A DNA stretch of 22,229 nt, from assembly GCA_031290325.1 (NCBI GenBank), contig JAITNU010000229.1, forward strand, positions 1 to 22,229, written 5' to 3'. The notes beneath the pieces were generated by a model. It saw only the letters and a program-made list of their open reading frames with translations. It searched no databases and was not told the origin of the DNA. The stretch comes from Treponema sp. (GTDB taxonomy: Bacteria > Spirochaetota > Spirochaetia > Treponematales > Breznakiellaceae). Shown here one piece after another: positions 21,587-22,229 of the stretch. Every line of letters starts with the position of its first letter. Position 1 is the stretch's first letter. Made by a program: the position numbers and the translations under genes.

Positions 21587-22027
21587 AGTAACTTATCATA
21601 ATCCTAATGACCTGCTCATACAAGATCAAACGCAGGAGGTGATCCAGAAAGTATACTGGACTAGCAGATGACAAAAAAGGCAGAAAGAGATACTATAGAA
21701 AAATGTCTATAACCATAGAACTCTACTGCCCCCCTTGTCATAGTATGAGTATAAAGAAAAATGGAAAAAAGCGCAATATGATATCCCTGAAATCGACGAA
21801 TTTTGGACATATACTGCTTTAGTATTGAAAATAACACCGCTCTATCCGATTTTTTGATAATTACAGTCCTTAAGCAGTATAATACCGCATGATACGCATT
21901 GTTTCTCGAAAAAAACGAGACAATCCCGTGAAAGCTTTTGATATGACCTTCTTTTACCTCAATTTCGGCTTCATGTAAGGTCATCATACTTGGTAGATCA
22001 CCACCAAAATTTTTTTTACAAAATCGC
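21587..22027. other. AT-rich stretch without a convincing gene
   Basis: A frame of 108 codons exists on the - strand (21661-21987), but its composition and lack of a start signal do not make it convincing. No RNA gene, repeat or insertion sequence is recognised here apart from the 16S-like 14-mer at 21633-21646. Confidence 0.4.
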
Positions 22028-22056
22028 TTGACACCAATTTTTCTTTCTGCTAAAAT
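22028..22056 (+). promoter_or_regulatory. Consensus-like sigma-70 promoter near the window end
   Basis: TTGACA (22028-22033), exactly 17 bases, then TAAAAT (22051-22056), the best promoter match in the window. Downstream come hairpins AAGCC-TGCG-GGCTT (22083-22097) and CGCTT-TA-AGCG (22129-22139) and no evident start codon with a ribosome site, so it may drive a small RNA or long leader cut off by the window end. Confidence 0.6.
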
Positions 22057-22170
22057 AAATACATGTATTTCGGGGAACGCCTAAAGCCTGCGGGCTTCAT
22101 GGATATGTATAGTTTGATGCCTACCTTCGCTTTAAGCGACTTAACACACCGCTATAGATTCATAGAAAGG

Positions 22171-22229
22171 GTCGGGGGGGGGGGGGGGGGGCGGGCGCCC
22201 CGGGGCCGGCGGGGGGGGGGGGGGCGGGG
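22171..22229. other. G-rich low-complexity end, probable assembly artefact
   Basis: The last ~60 bases are nearly pure G with a few C, unlike anything else in the window. Long G runs at a contig end are typical of base-calling failure, so this part should not be interpreted biologically. Confidence 0.75.

Noticed and set aside
21661..21987. 108-codon - strand frame upstream of ffh
   Set aside because: No ribosome site, no known motif, in AT-rich DNA where such frames arise easily; left as unassigned.
1..22229. CRISPR array, tRNA genes, insertion sequences or phage genes
   Set aside because: No regularly spaced repeats, cloverleaf-like stretches, transposases or integrases were found on reading both strands.

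Overview
The window looks like chromosomal sequence from a spirochaete, most likely a termite-gut-type Treponema. This is inferred from overall gene style: an anaerobe with a nitrogenase-like system, molybdopterin genes next to a YqeC-type selenium/molybdenum accessory gene, a DUF4418/FtsX exporter set and a YbdG-type channel. No rRNA or other phylogenetic marker is present apart from ffh, so the species is not proven. Genes run almost without gaps on the + strand up to 18874; ffh and an MscS-type channel run on the - strand after that. The last ~60 bases are a G-rich low-complexity run that looks like a contig-end artefact.

Layout: 1-384 is the end of an unrecognised gene. 569-1453 is a zinc-ribbon methyltransferase. 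1637-3962 is a DUF4418 protein, FtsX-type permease and ATPase, whose ATPase tail runs into a hairpin-rich repeat (about 3856-4197). 4209-6025 is a lipoprotein binding protein plus permease of the NitT/TauT/Ssu type. 6209-10336 encodes a nitrogenase-like component 1 pair (D-like, K-like), a NifX-family cluster-binding protein and a NifH-like reductase. 10345-13317 is a second permease, binding protein and the only NitT/TauT-type ATPase of the window. 13330-14749 holds cysteine synthase flanked by two YezD-like (DUF2292) small proteins. 14974-18218 is yqeC, moaC, moaA and a MOSC-MogA fusion. 18266-18874 is a ClpP-type protease.

The central system is 4209-14749. P-cluster cysteines of D and K and the [4Fe-4S] cysteines of the reductase are conserved, and the D subunit keeps the cysteine that holds the active-site cofactor in nitrogenase. 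However, residues matching NifD Gln191, His195, Arg96 and the cofactor ligand His442 are Trp, Phe, Ala and Ile. With sulfonate/taurine-like transporters on both sides and a cysteine synthase/YezD tail, the simplest reading is a nitrogenase-like reductase that releases sulfur from an imported organosulfur compound for cysteine synthesis, in the spirit of the methylthio-alkane reductase (Mar) family, rather than N2 fixation. Substrate and regulation are inference.

A ~150 bp promoter-plus-terminator leader occurs twice in nearly identical form, before the DUF4418 gene (1470-1629) and before the D subunit (6052-6201). The differences inside the terminator stem keep the pairing, which suggests co-regulation of the two units by transcription attenuation.
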